From Pegea sp. RAD2-039 (Eukaryota > Chordata > Thaliacea > Salpida > Salpidae), in contig JAQGEQ010000247.1 of the NCBI GenBank assembly GCA_034620365.1, positions 1 to 64,000 of the forward strand: a stretch of DNA of 64,000 bases. Reading direction: 5' to 3'. The position numbers and the translations under genes were made by a program. Shown one piece after another: positions 1 to 12,951 of this stretch. The stretch's first letter is position 1; every line of letters starts with the position of its first letter. The notes under the pieces are model-generated. The model saw only the letters and a list, made by a program, of their open reading frames with translations, ran no database searches and had not been told where the DNA came from.

Positions 1-18
1 ATCTATCTATCTACTTAC

Positions 19-150
19 AGGACTTGATAAGATGTTAGAAACTTTTTTTTTCTGACTTAAGGAAGTCACATCTTTCTCAATCTCATCTGGCCTTTTAATT
101 GGTTGAATGCCAAGTTCCTCAACAACATCTATTTCAACATTTTCAGACAT
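19..150 (-). CDS. First coding exon of an unknown gene running off the left edge
   Basis: Reading the minus strand from the ATG at 150, 44 codons stay open to a good donor (CCT then GTAAGT) at position 18. The peptide begins MSENVEIDVVEELGIQPIKR and is acidic, then turns lysine-rich (SQKKK) near its end; it has no signal peptide or membrane segment, so an intracellular product is likely. The rest of the gene lies outside the window. The intron starts with an ATCT repeat that forms the first bases of the window. A plus-strand ORF over the same bases is only a shadow. I do not recognise the family. The exon call rests on clean codons plus a consensus donor in phase 0. Confidence 0.6.
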
Positions 151-3000
151 AATAATAAATCATTCAACAAAACATTTCAAAAAAATAAACTTAATCTGAA
201 ACTAAAGAGTAAAGAATTAAAGTTGATAATTTCAAATGCTTTAAATCATTGCTTCATCAGCTTTAATGTATTTAGTACTTGGATTAAACATTTTTTTTGT
301 TTGAAAATTTTAAATATATTTTAAAACTATAAAGTTTTTCTTTTATAATATTCATCAAACATAAAATATACAGAGTGACACACTATTACCTTTTTATACC
401 TTTTACTACCTTTGATATTAAAAGCTTTTTTATTTCAAGGATTTACATGTGCCTTATAGTTATTAAATTTTTGTAAGATAACTAAAATTAGATTCAATAA
501 AAAAAGATGAATACAAAAGTTAAAAAAATTATTTGCAAGATTTTGGAGAAAGAAAAAACTGAAGCTAAACCATTAAACTTGAAATGTTTGTTTGGAAAAC
601 ATTGGATCAGTATCAACAATATTTAGCAAATCATAAAAGCATAATAGTTATAAAACATTTATACATTTGTCATCTATTTATTATTGTTTATCAAGTAACA
701 ATATTCATATTTTACAACTTAATAACCAATCACAGCCTGAACATTTAAAAGGTGAAGATAACATCTAAAAGAAAAACAAAATATTTCATTTCAAACTTAA
801 CAATAGCTAAAAAAGAATAAATATAAAAGTTGTGATTAATTATATTTTACAATTCTGTATTCATTACATTGATTATTATGAGGTGAAAAAATACTTTGAA
901 AAATATTTACAAATCTTTTATAAAAAACTATAAACTAAATAAGGCTTAGTAGACAGTTTAGTATTTTTTTAACTAAAAGCATAATTTTAAGAATATATTT
1001 GCACTTTATAATTTATAAACATAAAAATAATGTAACTTATTTAATATGTTTACCAATATTTTAAATTCTAATTATATCACTTAAAGTCACAATTAATTGG
1101 TAATTATACTTCAAAATAAGAGAAAAGTAGAAAAAAATAAATAATCGAAACAACATTAAAATCTTGCAGCTTATTCATATTTTTATTAATTATGTATATA
1201 CATGAAAATAGAGTAATATAATAAATACTATTTCTGAAAATATACAGCTGAACAAACTGAAATCAGGTAATTTATACTTAGTTCTTCATACAATACTATA
1301 AAAAAGTTTATTTGTATATGTGATAGTTTGTAAGAGATTGGGAACTTGAAACAAAATACTTTCTCGTGGATTACGTATAGATATTTAGTTTGCTAGTTAA
1401 ACTAATACATTTTAATACCAGTGAATTGTATGACTGCATAGTAAATAAACGTTTTAAATATGAGATTAAAATACTTGAGAAATGACAACTAAAGCTGAGC
1501 AGAGAAATTTTCACAAATGAAAACTTGCATAAACAAGACAAAAATGACGATCAAGCCATCCAAACTGAAAAACGTGGAAATAACTTTTATACGAAATTGC
1601 TATTTTGCGAGCTTGAAGTAAAGTAGCATTAATCACTTTTGGACATAGAGCAAAACAGTTTTGAAGCCATTTTACTTTTTTTAATACTTGTTCATAATAC
1701 AAATATAAATTCTTTTACTGAAAAAAATGTACATAATTCAGACAAGTTTAACATAATAATTTCTTCTTTTCTGTATAATATATTCACCAAAAATGAAACT
1801 AGGATCAAGAAATCACATGATATACTGCCAAGAAGGCCAATTAATGCGGTTTATATGAACTTATATAGAAATTAAAGTGGTCTGTAATGAACTAGCTTTA
1901 ATATTATTTTCATTTGAAAGGTTTCAGTCAGTAATATAACTATTTGTCAGACTCAGAAAGTTATTAATTAAACCCTATCTCAGGTCTGTTTTTCACCTGA
2001 AAAATGTGTTAGCTAAGTAAGGTTTTTAGCAGATCTACTAGTATACAGATGGCTTTTTCCTACAGGTTTCCATATTTTAGAATCCATTTAACCAAAGATA
2101 TCGACTATCTACACACCGTACTGGCTTTCTAAAGTAATAACCCTTAATTTAATTTACTACAAATATTAAATCAGAGAAAGATACCCAGTCAGGAAAATTG
2201 ATAAGATCTTCTAAATGATCAGTTGACACAAAGTATATAGTCATGTTTAACTCAAATGCACCATCTTCATACAGTTTGGTTGATTTTCAAAACAGTTTTA
2301 ACCAGCTTTCCCGGCCAAGTTTTATGAGTCAAAGTTTTGTGCTTCTTCGTTCTATCTGGTAATAAAAATCTTTTTTTTTAACTTAGAAAGTATCTTTAGT
2401 AAAAGCAACAGTAGTTCCCACCATAAGAAGCTTCGAAAAATATCAATGATATAAAATAAAAATTGAAAAAAATGTTACTGCAGCCTTATATTTTCTATGT
2501 GTATGTATTGTTTGGGAACTACTATTACGTTTGGGTAACTTATTTAACTCGAGCTTGTTTAAACAGACGTACCTTATCACGCTCTAACAACCTTTGCCTT
2601 ATATTTGATAAGGATAATCTATCAATAAGTGAATCCCTGTGTTATGCTGCCGTGACACTCTTAGCTAAAAAACAGTTAAAACTTTTGACTGTAAGAAACA
2701 TTCTTAGAAAAAGCAATATTCTAGATTGCGGAAATCTTTTTAAAGATGGGTCATCTATATTAAATTCAAAATAATCTTTAACCTCATAGATGCTAATTTA
2801 ACTCATATACTTTGAAATTCTAAAACACTATGAGTATGGGTATGAGTTGAGTAATCTGGTTGAAAAATGGAATATAATGCTGCCATTTTCGTTACTTATT
2901 TTGTATTTCATTCGTAACTTTATTTTATATATGGCTTTATAGTGTTTCTATTTTTTTATATAAATACTAATGTTGAACTATGATACCAAAAACCTTTTCA
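151..3000. other. AT-rich intergenic spacer
   Basis: I see no convincing gene here. A 103-codon plus-strand ORF at 2463-2774 lies in a slightly GC-richer patch and might be a relic of an old coding sequence, but it matches nothing I know and has no splice or start context that supports it. Confidence 0.4.
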
Positions 3001-3017
3001 TTATTTATTTATATCGT

Positions 3018-4680
3018 TTTGTTTTATTTATTTATTTATTTGAATAAATGCGCAGGAGGGTACCTGAAAAGAGCACCTCTCGCTAACACACATTCTCACA
3101 AATAACATCTATTTGGCCAAAGATATAGAAAGTAAAAGATGCAACACATGGTATTTCGATATCACTGAAAGCATATAACAGTGAACAATTACATGGAATG
3201 TTAATAATATAAGAAAGAGAAAAAAATCACAGTTTAGAAATGACAATGTTGGCAATATTATAACGGTTCAACTTCTGCTTGAACAACGCAAGTGACTTTG
3301 ACATGGCAATGTCTGATGGCAGCTGGTTCCATGTACGGTATGAGAAAAAAATTGCTCTGACCAATGTACAAGGTGATATAGGCTTAATAAGGCGTAATGT
3401 GTGTCGTCTGAGCTGATATAACTTGAAGGAAGGACTAATAGAAAAGAAATCACCAAACTGAATGTCAATTAAGTTGTGGATAATTTTAAAAATAAGAATT
3501 AAGTCGTATTTAATCCGTCGGATTTCCAAAGTATCTAAATTGAAGAAACTGAGACGATGTTTATAACTATAATATTTAATATTAAGTTTTCTACATACTA
3601 ATCTTTTAAATGTGGCCTGAACAGATTCGATTTTTTTGATATCACTAACTTCATATAGCATCTATGCACTGACATTGTATTCAAGAATTGGACATACGTA
3701 CAATTTGAAAAGATTGGTAAAAAAACATGGGTTTGTAGAATTAAAGGTCTTTATAATAAGGAAGACAAGGTTGATTGATTTTCAAAAATTTTTGGAAATA
3801 AGATAATTGCGCCATTTAAAGTCAGATGATAGAATAATGCCAAGGTCTAAGACCGAAGATACTCGTTGAATAATAAATCTATTGATGGAGTATTGGTTCA
3901 AGCAATTTACAGCTGGTTTACGAGAAAATGTTATAAGTTCAGACTTTTTTGGTGGATTCTGAGCTGCCACTGTAGACCAGTTTTCTACATGACTGATCAT
4001 ATGATTGTGAATGATATACTCTTGAGTTCTGCAGATAACTGAAGTCAGCGAAACTGGTCTGTAGTTAAGTGCAGTGTTTATGGGACCCTTTTTATGAATT
4101 GGAGTAATAATAGTTTTCTTCCAAATTTGTGGAACTCTTTTTCGCCTCAGAGTCATGTTAAAGAAAAGCAATAAAGGTAGTGATAAAGATGAAGTAGTTT
4201 TTCTTAAAAACAAAGCTGGTATCTGATCTGGGGTGTTGGAAACTGATGATTTTAAAGAAGAAATAGTCTTAGGTATCATATTGACCGTTATGTCAAGATC
4301 TACCATCTCAGAGACATTTGTAAGAATGTCGGAATAGGAGAGAGAAGGAGTATTGCCATCATCGGTTATAAAAACGCTATTAAATTGATTGTTTAGCAAC
4401 TCAGCTTTATTTTCTGGTTCCAGTCCATCGATTTATGAAACCAAAAAACGTTTTCTTGCAAGGTGAAGATAAAACTGAACTTTTCTCTTCCCAAATAGAA
4501 ATTAGAAATAGATTTCTTGTAAATTATACAAAGATCTTTATACAGAGATTTGATAGAAGGGTCTGTTTTAGTTTGTTTGTATAGGAGGTTTTTTAAATGT
4601 TGTAAATTCTTTAAATTTCTGGGCAAGTGTGTTTTTTTGTTGGCTCTATAAAAAGGTATGAATTTTTCGAAAAACATTTT
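3018..4680 (-). mobile_element. CR1-like LINE, 5'-truncated, RT core deleted (minus strand)
   Basis: This is a second copy of the LINE at 5.1-8.0 kb in the opposite orientation. On the minus strand it begins in the endonuclease-RT linker (about 4677; shares NLQHLKNLLYKQ with the plus copy), runs into the N-terminal RT region (ALNYRPVSLTSVICRT near 4040), then jumps directly to the segment after the YADD motif. The catalytic DAQHGF to YADD part is missing, a deletion of about 0.4 kb. The C-terminal part follows in shifted frames (3227-3661). The 3' end carries the short GGTGC/GCACC hairpin, then a tail of AAAT-type repeats (about 3001-3055). It cannot encode a working reverse transcriptase. 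The clade assignment (CR1/L2 type) comes from the RT motifs. Confidence 0.85.
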
Positions 4681-5096
4681 TAAAATTAAAAGATTTTTAA
4701 GGTTTTTGACATTGTTTGATGACTATCAAAAAATATCTTTTTAAATGATTACCTTTTTTATGTTATCTTTATAATTATAAGTGAATATATGTTTTATATT
4801 CTAGATTATTATTTTAGATTTATGTAATTAAAATACAATTATAACTTTTGACTAAATGAAACATTCCGCAAATTTTTGGAAACAGTTTGGAAAGCGTTTT
4901 TCTTGGTTTAAAGTGTTTTTTTGGTTTAAATTGGTTAACAATATTGGCTTGTATTACCACAGGAACTCAAAGTAAAGTTGTTTTTTTCGTTTGTAACGAG
5001 CTAAAGATTTATTTTCTTGATGATTTAATTGCTTTCAGCGTTTGTTATCTTTGAGGAAATTTTAGGAAATACAAGATGCTTTGCTATTTCTAGTAG
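4681..5096. other. Spacer between the two opposed LINE copies
   Basis: AT-rich sequence between the 5'-truncated ends of the two LINE copies. No coding pattern, splice logic or RNA gene was seen. Confidence 0.4.
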
Positions 5097-8022
5097 TTGC
5101 TACAATCAATTCGCTTGATACTAATGGATGACAGTGATCTTTTCCGTGCTTTGCGCTGTGATAGACTGTTTGATAGAGGCGGCGGTGTTTGTGTAATCTA
5201 TAAAACATCACTGGCACCCATGATTTCAAGAATTAAGATAAATACCATTGATTGCCCAGGATTTGAGATTATTGCTTTCAATTTTCATTACTCAAAGTCT
5301 AAGTTTTCCCGCTTTATATGTACCTACCTACCACCGTCTAAAGTTAACGATGAGGTTACTATTAAGGCCTTATTGAAGGTTCTGAAAAGCCTTGTTTGTC
5401 CTGAGATGTATATTCTCGGGGATTTTAATTTTAGTAGAATTGATTGGAATAACCCAAATTTAGCATTCAATGGAAAAATGTTTAATTTGAATGGAGACAA
5501 AACTAATTTAGCCAATCTGAGTCATGTCTTTGTAAACTTCCTTGATGCCAATAATCTATCTCAGATGGTTACTTTTCCAACCCAAGTTAGTGGTAATACT
5601 TTGGATCTTCTCATCACATCAAACCTGAGAACGTTATCTACGTTGATCAAAATGAACCTTTTGCTCTGACATGCGATCACAACATGATTGAATTCAAGCT
5701 CCAACAAACTTTTTCTACGAACGTTAAAACTCCAAGCATACGGAACTTTTATCGTGGAAATTATAACAGTATAAACAAGTTTTTATCAGGTGTTGACTGG
5801 ATTTCTGTTTTCAACTCTACCGAAGACATACTTAATTAATCTTTTTACTTAAACATAACTAATTACTAACATTGTTAATGAGTCAATTAAAAAGGACATA
5901 CCTTTATATAGAGTCAACAAAAAACCACACTTGCCAAGATATTTAAGGAATTTACAGCATTTGAAAAACCTCTTATACAAACAATCTAAAGCAGATCCTT
6001 CCATCAAACCTCTATACAAAGATCTTTGTCTAGTCTACAAGAAATCAGTTTATAGCCTCTATTTAGGAAAAGAAAGTGCAATCTTATCTTTACCTAGCAA
6101 GAAAACGTTTTTTGGCTTCATTAATCACAAGCTTAAGGCGAGATCTCATCTACCTCCCTTGCTTGATAACGCCAATCAGCTGGTGATGGAACCAAAGAAT
6201 AAAGCTGAATTGCTAAACAATCAATTTGAAAAGGTTTTCATAACCGATGATGGCAATACTCCTACTATTTCCTACTCCAATATCCTTTCAAATATCTCTG
6301 AGATGGTAGATCTAGACATAACAGTTGATATAGTATCTAAGGCTATTTCTTCTCTCAAATCAACAGTTTCCAACACCCCAGATCAAATCCCAGCTTTGTT
6401 TTTAAGAAAAAGTACTTCTTCTTTAGCGCTACCCTTATCGCTACTCTTTAACATGACTCTTAAGCGGGGAAGACTTCCACAAATTTGGAAGAATGCTATT
6501 ATTACTCCAATTTATAAGAAGGGTCCCAGAAACACTGCACTTAACTACAGGCCAGTTTCGCTGACTTCGGTTATCTGCAGAACTTAAGAACATATCATTC
6601 ACAACCATATAACTAGCCATTTGACGGAGCATCATCTAATATCTGATGCCCAGCATGGCTTTGTTAAGCAAAGATCTTCTTTGACTGAACATCTCACTTT
6701 TTTCAATGAGCTTACAGCTCATTACGAAAGTAATACTCCATGTGACATCATATACCTTGATTTTGCTAAAGCTTTTGATTCTGTTCCACACAACAAGCTC
6801 ATTACTGTAATGAAAAACATAAAAATCAGCAACTCTTTCTTAAAATGGATTGAAGATTTCTTATCAGGTAGAACCCAACGAACCCGTGTAGAAAGATCTT
6901 TATCTACTCCTAGTAAAGTCACCAGCGGCGTTCCTCAGGGTTCCGTTCTGGGTCCACTTCTCCTTTTGATTTTCATTGAAGACCTCATCAGAAGACTAAT
7001 AACAGTAGACAATGTCAGTGTGTTTGTGTATGCAGATGACATCAAGCTATTATCTGGTTCTCACTCAAAACTCCAAACTGCACTAAACATTGTAGAAAAC
7101 TGGTATGCGAATTGGCAACTTAAAATCCAGCCAACAAAGTCTGAAGTTATAACATTCTCCCGTAAGCCAGCGGCCAACTTCAGCAACCAATACTACATCA
7201 ATGGATCCATTCTTGAACGAGTATCCTCAGTCATAGACCTCGGCATTACTCTGACATCTGACTTCAAATGGCACAGTTATGTTTCCAGAATCTTTGGAAA
7301 ATCTATCAAGCTTGTCCACCTCATCATAAAGACTTTTAATTCTAAAGATCCATGGTTTTTCGTCAACCTTTTCAAACTGTACATACGCCCTATTCTTGAA
7401 TATAATGTCAGTGCATGGATGCCATATCAAGTCGGTGATATCAGAAAAATCGAATCTGTTCAGGCAACATTTACGAGATTGGTTTGCAAGAAACTTAATA
7501 TCAAATACGAGAGTTATAAGCATCGTCTCAGCTTCTTCAATCTAGATACTTTGGAAATCCGAAGAATTAAATACGACCTTATTCTGATTTTTAAAATTAT
7601 TCACAACCTAATTGATCTTCAGTTTGATGACTTTTTCTCCATTAGTTCCTCCCTTAAGTTATATTAACTTAGAAGACATAAATTATATCTTAATAAGCCC
7701 ACTCCACCAGCTACGTTAACCAGATTAAGTTTTTTCTCATACCGCACAATCAGTACATGGACCAATCTGCCATCAGAGATTGTCATGTCAAAATCACTTA
7801 TGCTGTTCAAGAAAAAGCTGAATTGTTATAACATCGCCAACATTGCCATTTCTAAACTGTGAATTTTTCTCTTTTACAATACTATGATTCTGTGCAATTC
7901 TTCATTGTCATATGCTTTTTCGTTTACACGTCAAATAGATCTAATTTGTGAGAATGTGTGTTAGCGAGAGGTGCTTTCTTTAGGCACCCTCCTTCACATT
8001 TATTGTAATAAATAAAAAAAGA
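5097..8022 (+). mobile_element. CR1-like non-LTR retrotransposon, partial endonuclease plus RT, inactivated
   Basis: The left part (5097-5665) encodes the C-terminal half of an apurinic-type endonuclease, with GDFNFSRIDW near residue 110 of that ORF; a frameshift near 5635 separates it from the conserved CDHNMIEF motif. The RT domain follows in one frame from 5931 to 7861: NYRPVSLTS, LDFAKAFDSVPH, SGVPQGSVLGP and the catalytic YADD (about 7029). Two in-frame TAA codons interrupt it, at 6585 and just after 7662. The opposed copy has CAA at both places, so these are single C-to-T changes. The 5' end, with ORF1 and the first half of the endonuclease, is missing. The 3' UTR ends with a GGTGC/GCACC hairpin and an AATAAA-rich tail. 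This is a dead copy, but more complete than the other. Confidence 0.9.
7940..8022 (+). repeat. LINE 3' hairpin and tail
   Basis: The last part of the LINE has the order: GTGAGAATG, GTTAGCGAGAGGTGC, a short loop, GGCACCCTCC, then CATTTAT and AATAAA repeats. GAGGTGC and GCACCCTC can pair. The same block ends the minus-strand LINE (about 3040-3110), stands alone at 61355-61480, and forms the 3' end of the SINE at 52761-52934. This is the element likely recognised by the reverse transcriptase. Confidence 0.75.
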
Positions 8023-9130
8023 TAACGTCATCAGCCTCATATAGATAAACATGTCTTTTTGATTTATACAAGGAATCGTTTATACCATGCCAACTTTACT
8101 ATTAACCAAATCAAAAATGTCGGTTAAAAAATTATATCTTTAATGCGATCCTTACAAACAACTAAATGAAAGAAAAACCAGATTTAAAGAAAAGAACCTC
8201 TAAAGTATAACCAGGACAACCGTTGTCGGCCGAATAATGTCATCGTTATTATTATCATTATGTTATTAAATCAAGAGAGTTTAATAATATCTTTCTACTA
8301 ACATCTATAACTGAAGAATAATTTATATCATTGATATATAGTAGCGTTAGCTTATCAATACTAACTTCAGATATTCATCAAAAGTAAAATGAAAACAATT
8401 ACACAACAAACCATTACATTTAGTAAAATAAGTATGTTAGTTATGATTTATTTATACCAGCGTCGCTTAAAAATGATAACCAACTGAATAATGAAGCCGA
8501 TATACTAGGATAACAAAAATTGTTGTTATTATAGATTTCTAATGATTTGTATTTCGTTAGTGTAAATACTGTTTCGGATATTATATTAGGATATTATGTA
8601 AATTATTTGTTTTTCTAGATAAAGATAATGCCATCAACATAATAAAAGTACAAAAGTTTAGAATTTGCAAATGATTCAGTGAAAGATACCTGTTTACTTT
8701 AGATAGTGTCTTTTAGAATTAAACAGTTTAAATGAAACATTGTAGAGAAAGTTTTATGACATTGCTACGTACCATTAATTTGAAAATAAGTTTTAGGATT
8801 AAACGAAACTGACAATAGTAGTTTTCAAATTTTCATATTATGTTTTTTGTTTAATGAATTAATAAACTGTTAAAATCAGGATTTGAATTATATTATTAGT
8901 ACTATACCAAGCATTTGTCTAATTTGTTCTAAAACAGTTGAATATATTCGTTCTTTTGCTATAGACGAAAACAAATTAAGGTACGTTTTTTTGATCTCTT
9001 ACAAAAGGTTTTTAGAAAAGAATTTTATCTTAGTTATTGCCGTTTCTATATTATTTAACAAATTGTTTGGTGCAGTAATCATTTTCTATATTTAAGAACA
9101 GTAGTTTTATTATGAGTTATACCTTAATTG
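8023..9130. other. AT-rich spacer
   Basis: No gene supported. A 70-codon ORF at 8883-9095 has no start or splice context and looks random. Confidence 0.4.
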
Positions 9131-9325
9131 CTTATTAGTTTTCCCAAGCGGTTATGATACCTACCTACCAGTCAGGGGGCTTTGTTCCGGTTGCAAATGA
9201 ACACATATTACTTACAAGGGAAACTCCAAATATACAAACAGGTAAAGGGCTATTTAGTCCTGCAAAATGACAGCACTCATAAGAGATGCAAAACTAGGAG
9301 CTCGAAGACATAATGTGATCTGATA
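9131..9325 (+). repeat. tRNA-derived SINE-like remnant
   Basis: This GC-richer island starts with AAGCGGTTATGATACCTACC, which resembles the A-box region of the SINE near 52.9 kb (AAGCGGTTACTACACCTACC), and about 35 bases later has CCGGTTGCAAATG, a weak B-box. The following AATGACAGCACTCATAAGAGA is also related to AATGACAACACTTCTAAGAGA at about 39418-39438, so a second copy of the body may lie there. The family assignment is tentative. Confidence 0.4.
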
Positions 9326-10825
9326 GACAATTGAAATTGTTTTAATTATTTTAAAGCCACAATTGCTTAATTACGTTTGTTAACTTATAATAGCGTCATT
9401 TAGAGTTTTATAAACAACAGTTGGCGCAAAAAATGAAAGAATAAGTTTACAGTATTCTACTGTACCATTGAATGATACCGATTATTTTGTAAAATGCAAC
9501 TGACAGTGTCAGTTTTCAAAATTGTGGATTTGTACAGCATTAAATAAAAAAATAATTCTGATATCGTACAAATTTAAATGTTTTATATAACAACACTTTA
9601 GCTTTATGTTTGTGATTTCAACTACAGGACTTGTTTAATGGTTTTTACGCAAATATTGAACAATAAATAAGTTTAAAACATCTTAATAGAAGAACGTTTA
9701 TTCTTTGAAATTGAATAAAAAATAATAAATAATAATGACAAATGGTGATACAGTTCGGAAATTGTACACTTTTATGTTTTGAATAATGACTTTTTTTTTA
9801 ATTATCCTTATTAGTTAGTTTTTAGATACCTGAAAACAATTTAATGTTTAGTAATTACTTTTCTCATTAGTTTTTATAAAACCAGAAATCTATTTTGTTT
9901 AGAAAATATGGGGAATATGTAGAAATTTAAATTCATTTTTATGCGATTACTTCCGACCACAAACATTAAACTGAATACTCTGCATATGGCATAATTTGTC
10001 CCGATGTAATCTGTACTATATTGTGTTTCTTGCTTTAAGGGACAGATTATTGCGGGCCAAATATAATTTATAACATTCAATTCCAAGCATTGCATCTGCT
10101 GTTGGTTTGTTTCTCCTACAACCAGATGACCAGCAATTTGTAAGAACATTTGTAAGAGAAACTTTCAAATAAATAAAATTCTATTTTTTTAAACAAAAAG
10201 TTCTTTAGTCCTATAAAATAGTACGTAATATTTCGGGATTGTAGTTAAAAATTTATTTTAAATTTTTTGTATTTCCTTGATTTTGTAATTTATCGTCTAC
10301 AAGTAAGCATGGGAAGTTGCATGGGAAAACTTGTTAAAGACATTTAACACTTACTTGTCTACATTCAGTTTACTAAATAAAACTTACTGTTTGTGAATAA
10401 GTTACTCTACTGTAGATAGCTTGCTTATACTTTTATATCACGCAGTTAAAACACAAGAAGAAATTATTTTACTGGAACTAAAAGTATTTAAAAGGATAAG
10501 ATGAATAAAGAACTTATCAAAACTGTAGTTGGATTTATTCTATGTTTACAAACAAAAGCTGATCATGTTCTCATCGAACTTTTATTAGTCAAATGAAGTT
10601 GCTGTTGAATGCCTTTAAGACATTGTGTAACAATAAGATCAATTGAAAACCCCCAGTACTAGTTCTATTAGTCATACTAAGGGTTTTGGTGTTATTACTG
10701 ATCTAAACAAATCAGTATTATAAATATCTTATATGAAAATAATATATTATCTATAGTGTAAATATGTCACTGTTGGTCATAGATAATTTCTTATTTGTGA
10801 TTACGTATAACACTAGAAACTTTAT
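9326..10825. other. AT-rich spacer
   Basis: A 91-codon minus-strand ORF (9874-10149, containing AGHLVVGETNQQQMQ) stands out in composition and could be a relic of a transposase or host exon, but I cannot name it and no intron signals support it. The rest shows nothing. Confidence 0.3.
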
Positions 10826-10936
10826 AACTTAAGATTTTCATTTGCAAGCAGTGAATGTTTTAAAGATCGGCAAATAAATCATATACCGCTGTTGAATAGT
10901 AGATTATTTCCCGTTAGTGTTAGTTTATAACTTTCG
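10826..10936 (+). repeat. Direct repeat, copy 1
   Basis: About 110 bases beginning AGATTTTCATTTGCAAGCAG are repeated in the same orientation at about 12178-12289, roughly 1.35 kb further on. Shared landmarks are TTTTCATTTG(C/T)AAGCAGT, GAAGATCGG or AAAGATCGG, AACAAATCATAT or AATAAATCATAT, and GTTAGTGTT. The copies are diverged, so the duplication is old. Confidence 0.6.
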
Positions 10937-12177
10937 TTTCGAGGAAATTGGTAATTGAACAAAATTTTTTCTATTTACGTTCCTAAGTAGCTCACTGTAT
11001 TTTCTTTAAAAGTATTTTTTATGAAAAATGAACAAAAATAGATTTTCATGATGGGTTTTATCAACATGTATTATACTTTAAATTATAAACTTAGTTTGGA
11101 AGATATGGATTAAATATTCCAAATGATTAAAATTGTATTGCTTAGTTTTAATTCATAAGATTGATAATAATATTTATAGATTAACGCGCAGTTATCATCA
11201 AAAATAGATTTTGGGCATTTTCTCAATTAGCCATTTTGTAGTAAATCTTCGCTTTATACGAAGGTTAGATTGCAGTTTCTTACGAAAGATAAAAACATTA
11301 ATAAATGAAATGAAATAAAAATGCAAACGGTAATAACAGAAAATTAAAATATTCAACTTACTAAGTAACAAAATAGTATGAATTAATTAATAAAGCAGTT
11401 AATAATCTTGTGTCGCCACAGGTTATCTTCTATTTTAACTTTAAACCCTACATTGCCAAACCATTTGTATGCCTGATTCTATTATAATACATATTATAAA
11501 AAATATAATCTTTATGTTAGATGTTATAAACATTATTTTAAAATAATTTAGATTTCTTTTTGTTACCCATAAAGTAAATAGGAAACTATTTTAAGTAAAA
11601 GGATAATAAGAAAAATAGTTTATTATATTGTTATGATTTTAACGAATTTTGTTTAAAATATGTTAGTGAATTTAAAAAAACATTTTCAACAAAACGTTTA
11701 AGAAATGACCCTACGCTGTTTTGCGTTCTATTATCTTTTAAATCTAAGAAATCTTATGATAACATAAAATGTTATGACAGTTGTTAAAACAAATAAAATT
11801 TTATGTCAACAACTAAAAAAACATTTTCGAGATTACATAGAAACGTCTTGTAAATAAATTTTTAGTTGTCAATAAAATGTTTATTTATGATGTAGATAAA
11901 TTGAACAAAGAAATTTGCAGTCTACAAAACTTTTAGGGGATTTTATTAATGTGAAAAAAATAAATAAAGTTTAATAAAGATACAAACTTTTGGTTATAAG
12001 CTATTCTTTGTAATCTTCAAATAAATTATTTCTTTTTTAACTAAACTAAACAGGTGATGTTTGATAAACAATATTTCTAAAATTAATGATACAACAGAAA
12101 AAAACACATCTCATAGCATTAGGAATATTAAAAAAGAAAAACGTTTAGTAGATAATGAAAAGGCTTAGTTAATAAAA

Positions 12178-12289
12178 AAAAATGAGTTTTCATTTGTAAG
12201 CAGTAAAAGTTTTGAAGATCGGTTAACAAATCATATTTTGCGGCTGAATAGTAAATTATTTGTAGTTAGTGTTGCTTCATAACTTTTGT
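12178..12289 (+). repeat. Direct repeat, copy 2
   Basis: Partner of the block at 10826-10936, same strand, about 80 per cent alike by eye. Between the copies there is only AT-rich sequence without a recognisable gene. Confidence 0.6.
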
Positions 12290-12951
12290 TTGTACAAAAG
12301 TCTTTCTCTGTTATTAAATTAAAGCACAGTAAAATTTTATGCAACAGAAAGATATCAGTACATGTAAGTCTTTGCGTGTCCTAGCTTGTACCAAAAAACT
12401 AAATTAGTTTTTGCTAAATGGTACCAAAATAAACAATAAACGATTGTTAGATAATTTTCAAAATTATCTTCTTACAAAATAACCAAAAATTAGAATCAAA
12501 AGCTCACGTCACTTAAAACGAAAGAAAAAGAAAAAAGGTTTATTGACGATATAAAATTGAGATATCTAGTAATAGCTTTTGTTGTTATGTAGTTGCCTCA
12601 AAAAGTTGTTTAGAGAGCTGCAGCTGTTTTTGATATTTTCTTTAATTTTTTTTAGTTTAAAACTAAACCTCTTGTTAAATATTTACAAAAATTTAGTAGT
12701 GATAACAGATTTTACTTGGAAAATTGTAGAGCATTTTTATAGTTTTTAGTTAGTTTTATGAGAAATAAAATGAGTTTTTAAACATTTGTTTATCATAGCT
12801 ATTGTAAAAGTTTTGATAAACGTTTATGAGAAAAAACAGACATTACCAGCGGAGCCATTATTTACTTCTATTTTTAACACAGCTGATATTTTATTTAATC
12901 TTACTTTTTTAATAACACAATTTTTTTCAGCCTTAAAACAATAGTTATAAA

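Noticed and set aside
103..324. 73-codon plus-strand ORF
   Set aside because: It overlaps the opposite-strand first exon and has random AT-rich wording.
2463..2774. 103-codon plus-strand ORF
   Set aside because: Not clearly coding: no family, no splice signals; at most an old transposon relic.
3782..4677. Host gene on the minus strand
   Set aside because: The ORFs match the LINE linker and RT region, so they belong to the retrotransposon.
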